From positions 124,001 through 188,000 of the forward strand of contig NZ_FOUE01000006.1 in assembly GCF_900114775.1 (NCBI RefSeq): a stretch of DNA of 64,000 nt, in the 5' to 3' direction. Origin of the DNA: Marinobacter zhejiangensis (GTDB lineage: Bacteria > Pseudomonadota > Gammaproteobacteria > Pseudomonadales > Oleiphilaceae). The position numbers were made by a program, and so were the translations under genes. This document shows positions 1-9,330 of the stretch, piece by piece; the first letter of the stretch is position 1, and the number at the start of each line of letters is the position of its first letter. Below the pieces are notes generated by a model. That model had not been told where the DNA came from. It saw nothing but the letters and a program-made list of their open reading frames with translations, and ran no database searches.

Positions 1-113
1 ACCCATTCCTTGACGGAAATCCAACGACCTACATCATAGCGATAAATTCTTGTCTTATCGTTGAATTTTGAAAAATTTTGTAGAATCTTCCGGGGTCAGA
101 TCAGCCCCGGAGC

Positions 114-1088
114 TCAGGCGAGCTTCAGGTCATCATGGGCCTGACAAAGACGGTCATGCAGTACCCGTACCCTCTCGGCCTTGGGGTCAACCGTCCGGCT
201 GCCGTAGCTGGCTTCAAAACGGCAGGCCGCATAATCCCGGGCCTTCTTGCTGTAGTCCTGAATCCAGGCATTGCGAGCGGGCATCCGCTCCGGACGAATC
301 GGCCAAATCCCTGGCCGGGGCGTTAGCCGCTCCAGGCCAATACGCCAGGGCTTGGGACTGACCCTGGCCCGGAAACACTTCTGGTTGCGGCACATCTGCA
401 GGTACAGTGGGTCCGCTTTCAGCGCCAGCAACAGCTGACGACTGTCCTCCGACATCGGGTCATACGTGGTGTGCATGGCCAATACCCGGTAACCCATGGG
501 CGTGCGGTATAGCCTGAGATGAACGTCGGGATGACGCTGGGCGTAAGTTTCAACAGCACTACGAACAAGCGCAGGTTGACCTCCGTGGCGACGCTCATGC
601 CATCGCACCAGCGTTCGGGCCAGCCCGCCCGAGCCCCAAAGTCCCAGGCCGGCAACGCCAACAAACAGCCAGCCGGAGCCCGCAGCCACCGCCAGTGCAG
701 CGGCCAGCACCAAAACAATCAGCACAATGGCGAAGGTCAATCGCGTCGGCGGGTTCTGGGGAAAGTCGATATCGGCAAACAACACGTCCGGGGTGTTCAG
801 GCACAGCGCGCCGTAGACGTTGCGGGTCATGACCGTTTCGCCATCACGGGACACGACCTCTTCCCGAATGGGAAGCCCCTCGGCACCGTTGTACGTCAGT
901 TTGTGGTCAACACGGCGAACACGCTCACCAGCCCGGGCTCGGGTCATAGCCTCTTCGGCCCGCTGCCGGGCATGGGCTTCAGCCGCAGCCTCGCTGTCAT
1001 CGGACCAACCAAAACGTTTGATGGTCACCTGCGCGCCGCTGATCCGATCTTTGACTTTGGCCTCTGCCCAATACTGGGGAACGATCAT
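114..1088 (-). CDS. conserved hypothetical two-TM membrane protein
   Basis: 324 aa. I do not recognise a named family. The N-terminal ~105 residues are soluble and charged, with a helical Ala/Glu/Arg-rich stretch near residues 30-50. A hydrophobic double segment follows at about residues 107-150, then a ~175-residue soluble C-terminal part containing the Cys pair CRNQKC. The start is the ATG at 1088, preceded by AAGGAG. This ATG overlaps the TAA of the upstream monooxygenase-like gene by one base (TAATG), so the two are translationally coupled. It is the last gene of the exporter operon. A link to the transporter is inferred only from position; membrane location is predicted from hydrophobicity. 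Confidence 0.7.
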   Translation of the reverse strand: MIVPQYWAEAKVKDRISGAQVTIKRFGWSDDSEAAAEAHARQRAEEAMTRARAGERVRRVDHKLTYNGAEGLPIREEVVSRDGETVMTRNVYGALCLNTPDVLFADIDFPQNPPTRLTFAIVLIVLVLAAALAVAAGSGWLFVGVAGLGLWGSGGLARTLVRWHERRHGGQPALVRSAVETYAQRHPDVHLRLYRTPMGYRVLAMHTTYDPMSEDSRQLLLALKADPLYLQMCRNQKCFRARVSPKPWRIGLERLTPRPGIWPIRPERMPARNAWIQDYSKKARDYAACRFEASYGSRTVDPKAERVRVLHDRLCQAHDDLKLA

Positions 1089-1411
1089 TACTTCTCCTTG
1101 TAACCTGCTGGCATCACCACCCACTCAGGGTCTTCAAATGAGCCTACCCGGTGAATTTCGACGAACGGGGCCGCGCTGCGGATGATACCTGCGATGCGTT
1201 CATCATGCTGGGCTTCCATCGCATCCCGGGCCGCCTTGCTGTCCCAGTGGGCGATGGCAATCAGGCCATTGGGATCTCCAATTTTCCGGTGCAGTTCCGT
1301 GCCTCGGGCCCCCGGCGCCTGCTGAATCAGTTCCGACGCCCGGACCCAGACATCCGCATACTGCTCGGCGGTATACCCTTCCTTGATGCGGACTTCGAAT
1401 ATGTATTTCAT
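1088..1411 (-). CDS. ABM-type (antibiotic biosynthesis monooxygenase-like) small protein
   Basis: 107 aa. It has the size and pattern of dimeric alpha+beta barrel ABM/EthD-like proteins: MKYIFEVRIKEGY for strand 1, a helix with VRASELIQ, then IAIAHWDSKAARDA, and a last strand with PFVEIHRVG. Members are cofactor-free monooxygenases or ligand-binding proteins, and the substrate cannot be told here. I chose the ATG at 1411 because an AAGGGGGG box precedes it; in-frame upstream codons lack a ribosome site. It lies between the ABC-2 permease and the membrane protein in the same operon, so a role in handling the exported compound is possible but unproven. Confidence 0.75.
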   Translation of the reverse strand: MKYIFEVRIKEGYTAEQYADVWVRASELIQQAPGARGTELHRKIGDPNGLIAIAHWDSKAARDAMEAQHDERIAGIIRSAAPFVEIHRVGSFEDPEWVVMPAGYKEK

Positions 1412-1467
1412 ACGCCCCCCTTGTTCCTGCCTAATGACTCTTTCGTATCGAGCCATTCATCTGGCCG

Positions 1468-2613
1468 TCAGTCCAGCCGCTTTTTGAACCGCAACGACGC
1501 CAGCACCAGCCCCAGAACGGTGAAGCCGAGCAACCAGAACGCATCGTCAGACATGTCCGCCAGACTGGCATCCCGCAACACCACACCACGGACAGCCCGC
1601 ATGAAGTGTGTCGCCGGCAGCACCTCAGCAATATGCTGGGCCAGCTCCGGCATGCCCTCGTAGGGAAACATGAAGCCCGACAACAGAATCGATGGCATCA
1701 AAACAAACACGGTCATCTGCATGGCCTGCAGCTGGTTTGACGCCAGCGTCGAGATCACCAGCCCGAGGGACAAGCTCGCCGCGATAAACAGACCGGTAAT
1801 GGCCGCCAGGTGACCAAGGCCACCGACCACAGGCACCTGGAATACCCAATACCCCAACCCCAGGATGATGGAGACCTGAACAAACCCGATGAACACATAC
1901 GGAATGATCTTTCCGAGCATCAGTTCCATCGGACGGACGGGTGTGTTGATCAGCATTTCCATGTTGCCACGCTCCCGTTCCCGCACGATGGCGGCCGACG
2001 TGAACATGATCATCGTCATGGTCAGGATAATACCCACCAGCCCGGGCACAATGTTGACCACGGTTCGTTGTTCGGGATTGAAATAGAGTGCCACTTCAAA
2101 GGTGGGCACATTCCGGTTGGCCGGCTGGCGAAACAGCTCCTGCAGAGGCATGGCGCGAAGCCCCTTGATGGCTGCGGCGATCATGGTATCGGAGCCATCC
2201 ACCACCCATTGCGCCACTGGGCGGCTGGTTTCCTGATCCGTCGATGGCGGGGAGCCCAACCCCACCGCAGGGTGGCGGGCCACCCGCTCACTGAGGTCCG
2301 CCGGAATAATCAGTGCGGCCCTGACCGTGGCATCCACAATCGCGGCCTCGGCCTCCTGCGGCGTGGCATAACGCTCGGTGAACTCAACCACCTGGGTGGC
2401 CGCTATGGTTTGCATCAATACCCGCGACAAGCCACTGTTGCTCTGATCCACCACGGCGACCGGGATATGCCGGATGTTGGTATTGATTGCAAACCCGAAC
2501 AACAGCAGCTGGATCAGCGGGATCATCACCACCATGCCAAAGGTCATTCGGTCCCGCCGCAGCTGGGTCAGCTCCTTGGCGATGATGGCCAGAATACGCC
2601 GGAGCCCGTTCAC
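1468..2613 (-). CDS. ABC-2 type transporter permease (YbhS/YbhR-like)
   Basis: 381 aa. This is the membrane subunit of an ABC exporter. It has an N-terminal TM (VMIPLIQLLLFGFAINTN), a large periplasmic domain of ~150 residues typical of YhhJ/YbhS proteins, then five TMs in the C-terminal half that include the FTSAAIVRERERGNMEMLINTPV motif of ABC-2 permeases. The start is a GTG at 2613 that overlaps the TGA of the ATPase gene (GTGA). The longer reading frame to 2721 lies inside the ATPase gene and is rejected. Only one permease is present whereas E. coli ybhFSR has two, so it probably forms a homodimer. Substrate unknown; drugs or hydrophobic compounds are usual. Confidence 0.9.
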   Translation of the reverse strand: MNGLRRILAIIAKELTQLRRDRMTFGMVVMIPLIQLLLFGFAINTNIRHIPVAVVDQSNSGLSRVLMQTIAATQVVEFTERYATPQEAEAAIVDATVRAALIIPADLSERVARHPAVGLGSPPSTDQETSRPVAQWVVDGSDTMIAAAIKGLRAMPLQELFRQPANRNVPTFEVALYFNPEQRTVVNIVPGLVGIILTMTMIMFTSAAIVRERERGNMEMLINTPVRPMELMLGKIIPYVFIGFVQVSIILGLGYWVFQVPVVGGLGHLAAITGLFIAASLSLGLVISTLASNQLQAMQMTVFVLMPSILLSGFMFPYEGMPELAQHIAEVLPATHFMRAVRGVVLRDASLADMSDDAFWLLGFTVLGLVLASLRFKKRLD

Positions 2614-3542
2614 TGCCCCTCCCTGGCTGCGCCGGTGCAGGTCACAAACACGTCCTCCAGACTCGGCCGCACCGCTTCCAGGCTGGTCGCCATCCGGGCT
2701 TGCGGCAGCCCCGCCAGCCATTGCTGCGGACGCTCAACCCGGTCATCAACCAGCACGCGTAAGCGCGCACCAAGCTGTGCCGCAGACACCACCTCCGGCA
2801 GTCCCAACAAGTCCTGTTTGAGCTGCCGCAGATCGGGGGCCTCCAGCTCAACCACCCGCGCGCCCATGGTGGCCATCAGCACCTCTGGTGGCCCATCAGC
2901 CCGCTTCTGCCCTGAGTCCAGAATGGCCAGCCGGTGGCATCGTTCGGCCTCGTCCATATAGTGGGTCGACACCAGGATGGTGGTGCCACGGTCGCACAGG
3001 TCAAACAACTGCTCCCAGAAGTCACGCCGGTTCTGGGGATCGACCGCAGAGGTTGGTTCATCAAGAAACAGCAGGCTCGGGTTGTGGAGGGTTGCCGCAG
3101 CCAGGGCTAGGCGTTGTCGTTGCCCCCCACTCATACTGCCTGCCCGCTGTCTGGCCAGTGCCTCCAGGCCATAGGTCGATAGAAGCTGCTGAATCCGCTT
3201 GCGGGCTTCCCTGAAGCCAAGGCTGTAGATTCTGGCCACAAACTGGAGGTTTTCCCACACGGTCAGGTCTTCATAAAGGGAAAACCGCTGGGTCATGTAG
3301 CCGATCTGCCGCTTCAGCGCCTCGGCCTCTTGCGGCAGTGAAAGCCCCAGCACTGAAACGTGGCCATCGGACGGTTTGAGCAATCCGGTCAGCATCCGAA
3401 TGGCGGTGGTTTTGCCGCTGCCGTTCGGCCCCAGAAACCCATAGATGGAGCCGCTCGGCACCTGGAGATCGAGACTGGACACGGCGGCCAGCTCGCCGAA
3501 GCGACGGGTAAGTGCCGTAGCCTCGATTGCCCATTGCGTCAT
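2610..3542 (-). CDS. ABC transporter ATP-binding protein (YbhF/CcmA-type)
   Basis: 310 aa, cytoplasmic ATPase of the exporter. Walker A is GPNGSGKTT (about residues 38-46), the Q-loop is in YMTQRFSLYED, the signature is SGGQRQR, and Walker B is LLFLDEPTSAVDP with an H-loop in VSTHYMDEAE. A C-terminal ~85-residue extension is typical of drug-exporter (DrrA/NatA-like) ATPases. It has a single nucleotide-binding domain, unlike the tandem YbhF, so it must dimerise. It lies 4 bp after the HlyD-like gene and overlaps the permease start, as expected for a tripartite export operon. Confidence 0.93.
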   Translation of the reverse strand: MTQWAIEATALTRRFGELAAVSSLDLQVPSGSIYGFLGPNGSGKTTAIRMLTGLLKPSDGHVSVLGLSLPQEAEALKRQIGYMTQRFSLYEDLTVWENLQFVARIYSLGFREARKRIQQLLSTYGLEALARQRAGSMSGGQRQRLALAAATLHNPSLLFLDEPTSAVDPQNRRDFWEQLFDLCDRGTTILVSTHYMDEAERCHRLAILDSGQKRADGPPEVLMATMGARVVELEAPDLRQLKQDLLGLPEVVSAAQLGARLRVLVDDRVERPQQWLAGLPQARMATSLEAVRPSLEDVFVTCTGAAREGQ

Positions 3543-3546
3543 TGAA

Positions 3547-4497
3547 TCACTCCCCCGCCGGCATCCGGGCCTGTACCGGCACGCCGTTCGGCAGGTCGGC
3601 GGCAGACGGCGGCAACTGGATCTCCGCCAGGTACATCAACCGGCTTCGCTCCTCCTGGTTAAGCGCGTAATAGGGAGAGAACGCCGGGTCGGTACTGATC
3701 CAGCGGACGGTACCTTCAAAGGCGTCCGTCAGGCCATCCACCTGCACAGGGAGAGTGTCCCCCTCGCGGATTCTGACCCGGTAGGGTTCAGGCACATACA
3801 CCCGGGCAAAGGGCACATCACCGGCCAGCACCACCGCCACCGGGCTGCCCACCGTAACCCGTTCGCCAAGGTTCCAGGGCAGGCTATCGAGCAGTCCGTC
3901 GCGGGTTGCGGTAATGGTCAGATCGTTCAGGCGCTTGCGTTCGCTGGCCAACATAGCCTGGGCAGCGTCCAGCTCTGCAGAGCCCATGCGCAGGTCCTCC
4001 TCCCGGGTGCCATTGGTCAGTTCACGCAACTGCTCCTGGGCGCTCCGCAGGTTGGCGCTGGCTGAATCCCGGTTGGCCAGTGCACGATCCAGCTCAGCCT
4101 GGCTGACCATCTGGCGGGCTCGCAGGTCACGATTTCTGAGGTAGGTATGCTGGGCGTCAACCAGGGTTGCCCGTGTACCCTCTACCCGGGCCTGTGCCGC
4201 AGCCACTTCCTCTTCCCGGGCACCGTTGCGCAACTTTTCCAGGTTGGCTTCGGCCCGGGCAACATTGGCCTGGGCCTGGGCCACCATCGCCTGCTGCTGG
4301 CGCGTGTCGAGCTGAACCAGCAGGTCGCCTGCGGCCACCATACTGCCTTCGGCAACCGGCAGTGCAACAATGACTTCGTTCACCGTCGCCGTGTGGGCCA
4401 CCCTATCCCGCTCCAGGGTGCCAAGGGCCACGGGGGCAGAGCGGTCACTGCAAGCAGTGAGCAATACGCAAATCAGAATGACGACTGTCCATTTCAT
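3547..4497 (-). CDS. HlyD/YbhG-family membrane fusion lipoprotein
   Basis: 316 aa, periplasmic adaptor linking the ABC-2 pump to the outer membrane. The signal peptide ends in the lipobox LLTAC, so it is probably lipid-anchored. A half-lipoyl motif (VIVALPVAEGSMVAAGDLL) is followed by a long coiled-coil hairpin rich in Ala/Gln/Arg (about residues 70-185) and a beta-barrel C-terminus. I chose the ATG at 4497, with GAGG six bases upstream, over the GTG at 4509. It is the first gene of the five-gene operon running down to 114. No promoter was clearly recognised upstream. Confidence 0.9.
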   Translation of the reverse strand: MKWTVVILICVLLTACSDRSAPVALGTLERDRVAHTATVNEVIVALPVAEGSMVAAGDLLVQLDTRQQQAMVAQAQANVARAEANLEKLRNGAREEEVAAAQARVEGTRATLVDAQHTYLRNRDLRARQMVSQAELDRALANRDSASANLRSAQEQLRELTNGTREEDLRMGSAELDAAQAMLASERKRLNDLTITATRDGLLDSLPWNLGERVTVGSPVAVVLAGDVPFARVYVPEPYRVRIREGDTLPVQVDGLTDAFEGTVRWISTDPAFSPYYALNQEERSRLMYLAEIQLPPSAADLPNGVPVQARMPAGE

Positions 4498-4628
4498 GCA
4501 TGACCTCACGTCACGGGCGAAGCTCAGTGATCAATCGGTTGATGATTCGATCATAGGACAAAACCAGGGGCCGGCGCGATGCGAAGGCTCCTGCCGGGGC
4601 GCTGAACTCACAAACCTGGTCGCGTTCG

Positions 4629-5462
4629 TCAGGCCGAAAACGGGTATGTGAACAACATCAGGTGAGACAGGTTGAGCAGCCAGTGAACCAGAACGGCCCA
4701 GACCAGCCGCCCCGTCCACAAATACGTCAGGCCGTAGACCAGACCTGCCAACGAAGCCACAGCCACAAAGCTCCAGCCGCCGGGCACATGGGCCAGACCA
4801 AACAACAGCGACGTGCCCAGCAAAGCCACAATCCAACCAAAACGGATCTGTAACTGGCGCTGTACCAGACCCCGGAACAGCATTTCTTCGGCTATGCAGG
4901 TATTCAGCAAGTTGGCAATCGCAAACACCCAGAACCATTCGGGAAGCCCGTGCTGCCAGTGCACCAGCTCCAGCACTGTCGCCAGCAGCATCACCAGTGC
5001 CAGGCCGGCCAGCAACAAAAACGGAGTCAGCAAGGGCAGGAACCCGCGCCTTGGTGTCAGGCTCTGGCGTATCATCGGCAGCCAGCCCAACAATGACCAG
5101 GCCACCCAGATCTTGTCGTGATTGAAGTAGAGATCGATCGCTACGCTGGCAGGCTTCATGACCACCTGCTCCGCCAGCAGCAGACCGTCATAGCCCGGCG
5201 CGGTATGGACCAGCAGGGGTAGGCTCGCACCGCCCCACAGGGCGAAATGGAGGTATCGCAAGCCGTTCCGGGCCGGGCGTTCCACCATCCAGGCCGACAG
5301 CAGCAGGTATCCGAGGACATACACCGAAAACTGCCAGGAACTGTAACCCACCCACAGCGCCAGCAAGCAGGCCAACAAAGCACCGCCATAACGCAACCGG
5401 CGATCCAGACTCAGGCCGGAAGCAATCAACAGCACCGAATAGGCAATTCCAAATGCCAGCAT
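4629..5462 (-). CDS. CPBP-family intramembrane metalloprotease (CAAX protease-like)
   Basis: 277 aa, polytopic inner-membrane protein with about seven hydrophobic segments. The CPBP (Abi/Rce1-like) motifs are all present in order: EEMLFR (EExxxR), FGLAH (FxxxH) and HWLLN (HxxxN), which form the metal site in the membrane. Family members process prenylated proteins in eukaryotes. In bacteria they are linked to bacteriocin self-immunity and protein maturation, and the substrate here is unknown. It starts 19 bp after the stop of the small lipoprotein gene, so the pair is probably one transcript. The ribosome site is weak. Confidence 0.88.
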   Translation of the reverse strand: MLAFGIAYSVLLIASGLSLDRRLRYGGALLACLLALWVGYSSWQFSVYVLGYLLLSAWMVERPARNGLRYLHFALWGGASLPLLVHTAPGYDGLLLAEQVVMKPASVAIDLYFNHDKIWVAWSLLGWLPMIRQSLTPRRGFLPLLTPFLLLAGLALVMLLATVLELVHWQHGLPEWFWVFAIANLLNTCIAEEMLFRGLVQRQLQIRFGWIVALLGTSLLFGLAHVPGGWSFVAVASLAGLVYGLTYLWTGRLVWAVLVHWLLNLSHLMLFTYPFSA

Positions 5463-5481
5463 GTATCAGCCTAAAAGGACG

Positions 5482-5835
5482 TTATAGGGGCCGGGCACCC
5501 TGCTTGCCCCGACTCTGCTCAACCGATTCAAGAATGGTCGCTGCCCGAAACCCGTATTCTGTGTCCGGGTACTTATAAGCAAGATAGCCATACAGGGCCA
5601 AAGCCGTCTGGTAGTCCTCCAGGTTCTGATAGCTCACGGCTTTCATGAATAGCAACTGCGCCCGTTGGTCATCGCTGTAGTCGTAGGCGTTCAACGCCCG
5701 GTCAGCAATGGCTATGGCATCGGCATAATCGCCATCGGCGAGGTTGTCCTGAACCCGGATAATAGCGCCGTCCCTCACCATGGATGCACAACCGACCAAC
5801 ATAACCGCCAATAACACCACCAGCACTGACTTCAT
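5482..5835 (-). CDS. small TPR-like lipoprotein
   Basis: 117 aa. The signal peptide has lipobox MLVGCAS, so the mature protein should be lipid-anchored, probably in the outer membrane. The remaining ~95 residues form about two TPR-like helical hairpins (LADGDYADAIAIADRALNAY and LLFMKAVSYQNLEDYQTALALYGYLAYKYPDTEYG), resembling the short BamD/YfgM-like scaffolds that bind partner proteins. The start is the ATG at 5835, preceded by GGGAGAAG. It lies upstream of, and probably co-transcribed with, the CPBP protease gene. No enzymatic function is apparent. Confidence 0.8.
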   Translation of the reverse strand: MKSVLVVLLAVMLVGCASMVRDGAIIRVQDNLADGDYADAIAIADRALNAYDYSDDQRAQLLFMKAVSYQNLEDYQTALALYGYLAYKYPDTEYGFRAATILESVEQSRGKQGARPL

Positions 5836-6133
5836 GCTTACTTCTCCCTTTGAAGCTGGACACCCGGGCCTGGGCAGTAACATCGCAACGTCCGGCGGAC
5901 GCCCGTTATTCGGCCTACCTTATCTCAAACCCCAGAGCGTTCACCAGTTGGGAAACGGCACAACGGGGTTCATAGGCAATTGTCACAATTACCAGGTCCC
6001 GCTGACCGGCAGCACCACCATCGCCAGCGACCGAGAATGTAAAGACCGGCAAAAGAATAGAAAAAACAACTTTTATATCAACTACCTACTGGTACTATTT
6101 CGCCTTTACCCCTGAACAGCGGCGAGCCTTCTG

Positions 6134-9100
6134 ATGAACCAGTTCGACAAGCACATCCACATTCCCCTGAACCCCTCCAGTACCGACAGCATTCGCCACG
6201 CACTGGTTCGCTACCAAGAGCTGCTCCAGTCCGGCGACGCTTTCCGCCAGGAGTTTGGGCTGATGTTCAACGTCGAGTTTGTCGCCGAGACAGAGAACGG
6301 CCACCGCCGCCTGCAGCCCGACGATGCCGGAAAGAATCAGAAACTGTTGGCCTTCGCCCTGGAGATCACCCGGGAAGGCACCCACAAGGAAGTGGAAGCG
6401 GATGAGGAAACCTACATCAGTGAACCGATCCTGTTCGCCCGGGCGCTGACCTATCCGGAACTGACACCGGAGCTGCTGCGCACCGCCGAGGCCATGGTCG
6501 CCTTTGCCCGCCGCCGTAACGACAGCGCCGATTTTTGGGTCGACGACATGTACGTGTTTGGCCTCGAAGCCCTGTTCATGCTGGCCATCGAGCACGAAGA
6601 AACCGCCTGGCTGCTGGCCAGTTTCTTGATTCCGTACTGGGATACCGAACATGAGCACGCCCACGCCGAACTGATGCCCATCCTGGTTCAGGCCGGCGGC
6701 TGGACCCGCGACCTGATCAAGGCCTACGTCTACTGCGACAACACCGAGGTTCGCCGCACCTTCAACCATCCGGGCAACACCCCGGACCTGGCGGATTACC
6801 TGCAGCAGCACCCCGAAGACTACGACTGGTTCTGCAACCAACTGGCCGAACGTCTGCGCCGGCAGCCGTTGCTGGCTCACCCCGGCGAAGCCCCCAAAGG
6901 CGAGGCCTTCCCGGTACTGACCTTCTTCCATACCCTACGTGCTCGCTGGCCGGTGGACGCCGACCCGTACGATGAAGGCGACTGGATCGACGAGGTCAGC
7001 CAGTTGCCGTTCCTGGACACCACCCTGGAAGGTGCCGCCCTGGCAGTATTCGAGACCGTTCAGCAGCAGACCTCATCGCCCCTGATGGTGGTGGCAGAAG
7101 CCCATCAGGAGGATGACGAGTGCGGTGAGCCGTTTGGCAACCGATTCGAGAACGCCCTCAGTTTTGTCGGCAACCTCAACAATGGCCCGGACCTGCGGCG
7201 CTATGTCCTGGGCGAACTGACGCCCGACCAAGCCATTGAACTGCTGGCGCGGATAAAGCCCTACGACTTCGATGCCATGGGTCGCTTCGGTACCGGGCCG
7301 GATACGCTCTACCCATTTATCGTGAACCTGACAGACTGGCTGGAACCACCGTTCGCCACCGCCGACGTGATCGCGAACTTTCACGACTACTTCGCCTCCC
7401 TGCTGCCCAGCCTGCGGGCGAACACTGAGGGCGCAGAACGGAATGAAAATGCCCTGCGCATGCTGGACGTGTTCTGGCGAGCGCTGGGCTGCCCTCAATT
7501 CCCCTATCGCCTGTTAGAGAAGCTGCAGGAGTGGTCGTTGCTGAGCGAGGCCGACTACCGCCAGCGCTATCAGCAGCAGCCTGCCGCCGACGACCAGCGC
7601 TTTGTCGCCTTTGCCCATAGCCTGGATCGCCTCAACCACTCCGGGGAAGCCCTGCAACTTGCAAGACTCCAGACGCTGGATGACAAGGTCGCGGGGCACA
7701 AGGCCCTGCTCGATCCCGGCCATTGGCCTTCTCACTTGGGCGCCTTAACCTACGCCACCTGGTGCGCCCAAAGCCTGACCGTAGCCGACAAGCCTGCGCA
7801 GCAACTGACGGCCTGGCTGGAAGCCCGCTTGCCGGAGGCGATGTACGATGCCCTGAGTGACTGGGCAGACAGCGACACCCTGCCCCCGCAACTGCGGGAG
7901 TACCTGACCGATCGCCAGCCCGCGCCCTTTGATTCCGCGATCCATCAGGACATGTTCCGGATGCTGGAAAGCAGCCTGCACCGCGATGGCGGCCGGAGTG
8001 GGCCCCGTGTATCGGACCAGCAACCCGCCTACGCGCTGTTCCAGTTTGAAGGTGGATTCCAGTTGCCCCTGTTGAGTCTGTTCTGGCTCCAGGTCGCCGG
8101 CTGGCTGTCCCGGGTCTCGCCGGAGCTGATGCTGCTGCGGGAACGCTGGTGGCGTCTGATGCTCGACCTGGCTCCCCAGAAAGTGATTCGGCAGATACTG
8201 AAACTGCACTCCAACTACCCGCTGTACCAGGGTATTGATGACCCGGCGCTGGAAAACACCCTGCACAATCAGTTGACCAAGAGCGGCGTCCGCGAAGCCG
8301 AACTGGACGTTTTCCAGCTGTGCAGCGATGCCCAGGTGGCCGGTTACCGGCCCGCCAATGAACGCTACTGGCAGCGCTACGTTGGCCAGTTGGATCACTT
8401 CGGCGAGATCGATCCGGAGGACCGCAGCATGCTGGGCGCCAGTGCCCGCCGGCAGTATGCCGACATGCTCGAGGCGCTGCGTAAACGGGAAGACCGGGAC
8501 CGCATCCGCTTCTTCACCGACCTCAGGAGTCGTCACCCCGACGCGCCCCTGCCGGACTGGCTGGAAGCCGATTTTGAGCAGGCACTGACCGAGTACCTGG
8601 TCGCCAACAGCAAGGTCGACAAGGGTCTGGAGTGGGACCAGGTTGGTCCGGCCAAACGCAAGGTGGGCGAAGAAACTGCGGCCCAGGTACTGGCCTACCT
8701 GAACGCGTCCGAGCCATCGCCCGACCGCAAGGCGATCCAGACCCGGCTGAAGAAAACCCTGGATCAGCAGCTCAGCTCTGATACCACCGCGGAAACGCTG
8801 GCGGGCCCGCAGTTCTACCTGTGGGGCTTGCTTGACGAGGTGCGCAGCAACCGCTTGCTGACACTGATGCTGAACCATTCCCGCACTGGCCTGAAAATGC
8901 TGGACTGGCAGGCCCTGCACCCCACCTATGTGCACCACCTGATCCAGAGCAGCGAACTGACGATGGAGGAGCGCTGGCACCATGAGATCGTCGGCCACAA
9001 CAGCATCAGCGACCCGGACGTCAGCCAGGAACTGTATCGCCGTGCCGCCGCCTGGGCCCTGCAAAAACTGGAACCGCTGGACATTCCCGACGCCCTGCGC

Positions 9101-9322
9101 CTAGCCTTTGCCTTCGAGAACGGCATGACCGACTACCTGTTCGAACGTGCCAGCCAGGGCCCACTGCCGGATCTCAGCAAGGCCCTCAACGGCAAGGACC
9201 GACAACGCCTGGCAGAACTGCTGGGTACCCGCAGCGAAGCCTGCGAACCGGGCCTCGCCAGCCTGCTGAAAGACAGTTCCAGGGCCGTCGCGGCCCTGGC
9301 TTCACGATACCTGAGCAAGTAA
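6134..9322 (+). CDS. large uncharacterised protein (1062 aa)
   Basis: I do not recognise a named family. The protein is soluble, acidic and almost entirely helical by composition, with no signal peptide or membrane segment. The N-terminal ~210 residues form an acidic helical domain (ADFWVDDMYVFGLEALF, EHEETAWLLASF). Many Leu/Ala/Trp-rich helices follow, and the C-terminus (LASLLKDSSRAVAALASRYL) looks like a HEAT-type terminal helix. It may be a large scaffold. It is followed after 8 bp by the 587-aa gene, implying one operon, and stands upstream of the motor-like cluster in the same direction. The start ATG at 6134 has only a weak GCGAG ribosome site. Confidence 0.75.
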   Translation: MNQFDKHIHIPLNPSSTDSIRHALVRYQELLQSGDAFRQEFGLMFNVEFVAETENGHRRLQPDDAGKNQKLLAFALEITREGTHKEVEADEETYISEPILFARALTYPELTPELLRTAEAMVAFARRRNDSADFWVDDMYVFGLEALFMLAIEHEETAWLLASFLIPYWDTEHEHAHAELMPILVQAGGWTRDLIKAYVYCDNTEVRRTFNHPGNTPDLADYLQQHPEDYDWFCNQLAERLRRQPLLAHPGEAPKGEAFPVLTFFHTLRARWPVDADPYDEGDWIDEVSQLPFLDTTLEGAALAVFETVQQQTSSPLMVVAEAHQEDDECGEPFGNRFENALSFVGNLNNGPDLRRYVLGELTPDQAIELLARIKPYDFDAMGRFGTGPDTLYPFIVNLTDWLEPPFATADVIANFHDYFASLLPSLRANTEGAERNENALRMLDVFWRALGCPQFPYRLLEKLQEWSLLSEADYRQRYQQQPAADDQRFVAFAHSLDRLNHSGEALQLARLQTLDDKVAGHKALLDPGHWPSHLGALTYATWCAQSLTVADKPAQQLTAWLEARLPEAMYDALSDWADSDTLPPQLREYLTDRQPAPFDSAIHQDMFRMLESSLHRDGGRSGPRVSDQQPAYALFQFEGGFQLPLLSLFWLQVAGWLSRVSPELMLLRERWWRLMLDLAPQKVIRQILKLHSNYPLYQGIDDPALENTLHNQLTKSGVREAELDVFQLCSDAQVAGYRPANERYWQRYVGQLDHFGEIDPEDRSMLGASARRQYADMLEALRKREDRDRIRFFTDLRSRHPDAPLPDWLEADFEQALTEYLVANSKVDKGLEWDQVGPAKRKVGEETAAQVLAYLNASEPSPDRKAIQTRLKKTLDQQLSSDTTAETLAGPQFYLWGLLDEVRSNRLLTLMLNHSRTGLKMLDWQALHPTYVHHLIQSSELTMEERWHHEIVGHNSISDPDVSQELYRRAAAWALQKLEPLDIPDALRLAFAFENGMTDYLFERASQGPLPDLSKALNGKDRQRLAELLGTRSEACEPGLASLLKDSSRAVAALASRYLSK

Positions 9323-9330
9323 CGCAGACT

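Noticed and set aside
76..107. Hairpin TCCGGGG/CCCCGGA near the window start as a terminator for the first operon
   Set aside because: The stem is short with a 9-base loop and no clear T-run on the minus strand; left out as a feature.
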